Assembly (NCBI RefSeq): GCF_002102175.1
Contig: NZ_LQOX01000101.1
Location: 1 to 64,000, forward strand
From: Mycobacterium gastri
GTDB taxonomy: Bacteria; Actinomycetota; Actinomycetes; Mycobacteriales; Mycobacteriaceae
DNA length: 64,000 nucleotides
Direction of reading: 5' to 3'
The notes under the pieces were generated by a model. That model did not search any database and was not told where the DNA came from. It worked only from the letters and a program-made list of their open reading frames with translations. This document shows, piece by piece, positions 62,843 through 64,000 of the stretch. Each line of letters starts with the position of its first letter. Position 1 is the stretch's first letter. The position numbers and the translations under genes were made by a program.

Positions 62843-63582
62843 TATCGAATCTCTCTATCGCGCAACGCCTTCGGGTCGATGACCTCGCGGATGAGCCGCA
62901 GCTCGTCGTCCGTCGGTTGCCGGGTCTCGTTGGCGTCGCCGAGACCGTGCACCTCGAATGAGGTGGCTTCGCGGACCTCGTCGGGCGATACCCCGGGGTG
63001 CAGGGACACCGCGCGCATGGTGTGGTCCGGGCCGCCGAAGTCGAACACGCCGAGGTTGGTGACCACTCGGTAGACGTTGACGAACCGGAATGCCGGGTTG
63101 CCGGGGTCGACCTTGTCGTAGCCGACGCCGCAGACGATGTCGACGGTGTCGCTGAACACCCGCTTCGAGTGATTGCCGACCCAGTAACTGGTGGCGTGAT
63201 TGATGGTGTTGCCGGGCGAGCCACGGACACCGAACATCTGACGGGTCGGGTGCTGCAGCGGCCCGAACGCCGAGATGTTCTGGTTGCCATAGCGGTCAAC
63301 CTGATTGGCACCCATCACCACATGGCGCCGCCCCCAGGCCAGCGTCTCGAAAACCCGGCCGAACGGCATCCAGCCTTCGACGGCTCCGGTCTTGCCTAGC
63401 GGCGGGGTATCGGCGAGCAGCTGCGCCTCGCCGTCGGTGAGCAGGATGTCCGGGGAAAAGGTCAGCCGCGCCAGCCGCGCCCCGACCGAGGCCATGGTGG
63501 TCATCGGACTGACCATGATTTCGCCTGCGTCCCGGAACAATTCGGCGCAGGCGACCGCGCAGATCTCGGCCCGGGTGCTCAT
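62842..63582 (-). CDS. ipdB: COCHEA-CoA hydrolase beta subunit IpdB
   Basis: 246-aa CoA-transferase family beta subunit. With IpdA it hydrolytically opens sterol ring C in COCHEA-CoA. CoA-transferase-like motifs GVRGSPGNTINH and FDFGGPDHTMRAVSLHPGVS (positions about 183-202) are visible. ATG 63582 overlaps the ipdA stop by four bases and its own stop overlaps ipdC, giving ipdA-ipdB-ipdC coupling. Confidence 0.95.
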   Translation of the reverse strand: MSTRAEICAVACAELFRDAGEIMVSPMTTMASVGARLARLTFSPDILLTDGEAQLLADTPPLGKTGAVEGWMPFGRVFETLAWGRRHVVMGANQVDRYGNQNISAFGPLQHPTRQMFGVRGSPGNTINHATSYWVGNHSKRVFSDTVDIVCGVGYDKVDPGNPAFRFVNVYRVVTNLGVFDFGGPDHTMRAVSLHPGVSPDEVREATSFEVHGLGDANETRQPTDDELRLIREVIDPKALRDREIR

Positions 63583-64000
63583 GACGACGCTCCAAACTTC
63601 CGTACCGCGGCCTGGTAGTCGTCTTCGCCGCCGGAAAGGTAGGTGGCGACGAACAGCCGCCAGCCGTCCTCCGTCGACGCCGCCTCGGCATAGTGCCGCT
63701 GGAACTTCTCGTCTCGCCGGTAATCCGGTGCGGCGGTGGTGAAGTGGGCCCCGCCGGGTGCTTCGACGACCGCGTCGACCATCATCCGGTTGACCAGCAG
63801 CGCTTGCGGCGGAACGGCTTTGACCAGCTCCTCGGTGGAGACGATGCGCTCGACCGACAGGAAGCGCTTTTCGGCGGCCATCAGAAAGAGGTCGTCGAAG
63901 TAGGGGTCGATGCCGGTGTAGGCCGCATTGCCGTGGCAATCACCGAGATTGAGGTGGGCGAAAGCGGCGTCCAGGCGCAGCGCCGGCATGGCGATGAGGG
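63579..64000 (-). CDS. ipdA: COCHEA-CoA hydrolase alpha subunit IpdA (partial)
   Basis: C-terminal roughly 140 residues of the CoA-transferase-family alpha subunit; the N-terminal half lies beyond the window. Visible parts include DAAFAHLNLGDCHGNAAYTG and AEKRFLSVERIVSTEEL, as in IpdA (about 292 aa in Mtb). Neighbour order and overlap with ipdB support the call. Confidence 0.92.
   Translation of the reverse strand, partial: LIAMPALRLDAAFAHLNLGDCHGNAAYTGIDPYFDDLFLMAAEKRFLSVERIVSTEELVKAVPPQALLVNRMMVDAVVEAPGGAHFTTAAPDYRRDEKFQRHYAEAASTEDGWRLFVATYLSGGEDDYQAAVRKFGASS

Overview
The window comes from a slow-growing Mycobacterium close to, but not colinear with, M. tuberculosis (Mtb). It is GC-rich, carries PE_PGRS genes and ESX-era PE remnants, and has the clpC1 to ipdA gene order that corresponds to Mtb Rv3596c through Rv3551, with near-identical lengths for clpC1, carD, disA, canB, mhuD, kstR, hsaC and kstR2. 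The species cannot be fixed from the sequence. Comparisons with Mtb gene order below rest on memory of the family and locus layout, not on a database search.

Layout. (1) 0.2-8.8 kb: clpC1, a PE_PGRS gene, a cobalamin-riboswitch-controlled cobalt uptake cluster (cbtB-cbtA-histidine phosphatase), lipoprotein lpqF, heme-degrading mhuD and an alpha/beta hydrolase. (2) 9-10.2 kb: an accessory pair, a leaderless winged-helix regulator and a divergent-family actinobacterial protein. (3) 10.7-20.8 kb: housekeeping core, with mutY/canB divergent from overlapping start codons, a membrane protein, lpqE-radA-disA, and carD-ispD-ispF-cysS1-tsnR. (4) 20.8-28 kb: a decayed GDPD gene abutting a Tn3-type transposase remnant, a second PE_PGRS gene with long glycine runs, and an arsB2/MBL/pxpA operon, then a LacI-type regulator. 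(5) 28-57.4 kb: the sterol-catabolism block. The KstR regulon (kstR, fadE34, kshB, hsaADCB, nat) degrades side chain and rings A/B, and the KstR2 regulon (fadD3, fadE31-33, fadE30, ipdF, kstR2, fadA6, and at the far end ipdC, ipdB, ipdA) degrades rings C/D. KstR- and KstR2-type operators are readable at the expected divergent promoters. (6) 57.5-64 kb: an Rv3555c-like endonuclease-fold protein, an accessory SatD-family/membrane-protein pair, fdxB, and the ipdC-ipdB-ipdA operon running off the end.

The sterol block is interrupted by several accessory insertions that Mtb lacks at these places. The first is a complete mpt83-dipZ-mpt70 locus plus amine oxidase/TetR between fadE34 and the Rv3572 gene, in which each of the three antigen-locus genes has the same CnATCC-N15-CCGAAT SigK-type promoter. 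The second is a roughly 3 kb segment splitting nat from hsaADCB. It carries an HNH protein, an IS remnant, and a DsbA-family gene with an unlisted 52-aa zinc-ribbon gene. The third lies between ipdF and kstR2: an IS remnant, an LpqS-like protein under a copper-type (RicR/CsoR-like) palindrome, and a secreted Gly/His-repeat protein.

The observations most worth following are: the SatD protein, whose conserved motifs line up with class III nucleotide cyclases and which is translationally coupled to a membrane protein; the three SigK-type promoters; the two copper-type palindromes; and the riboswitch-cobalt transporter cluster.
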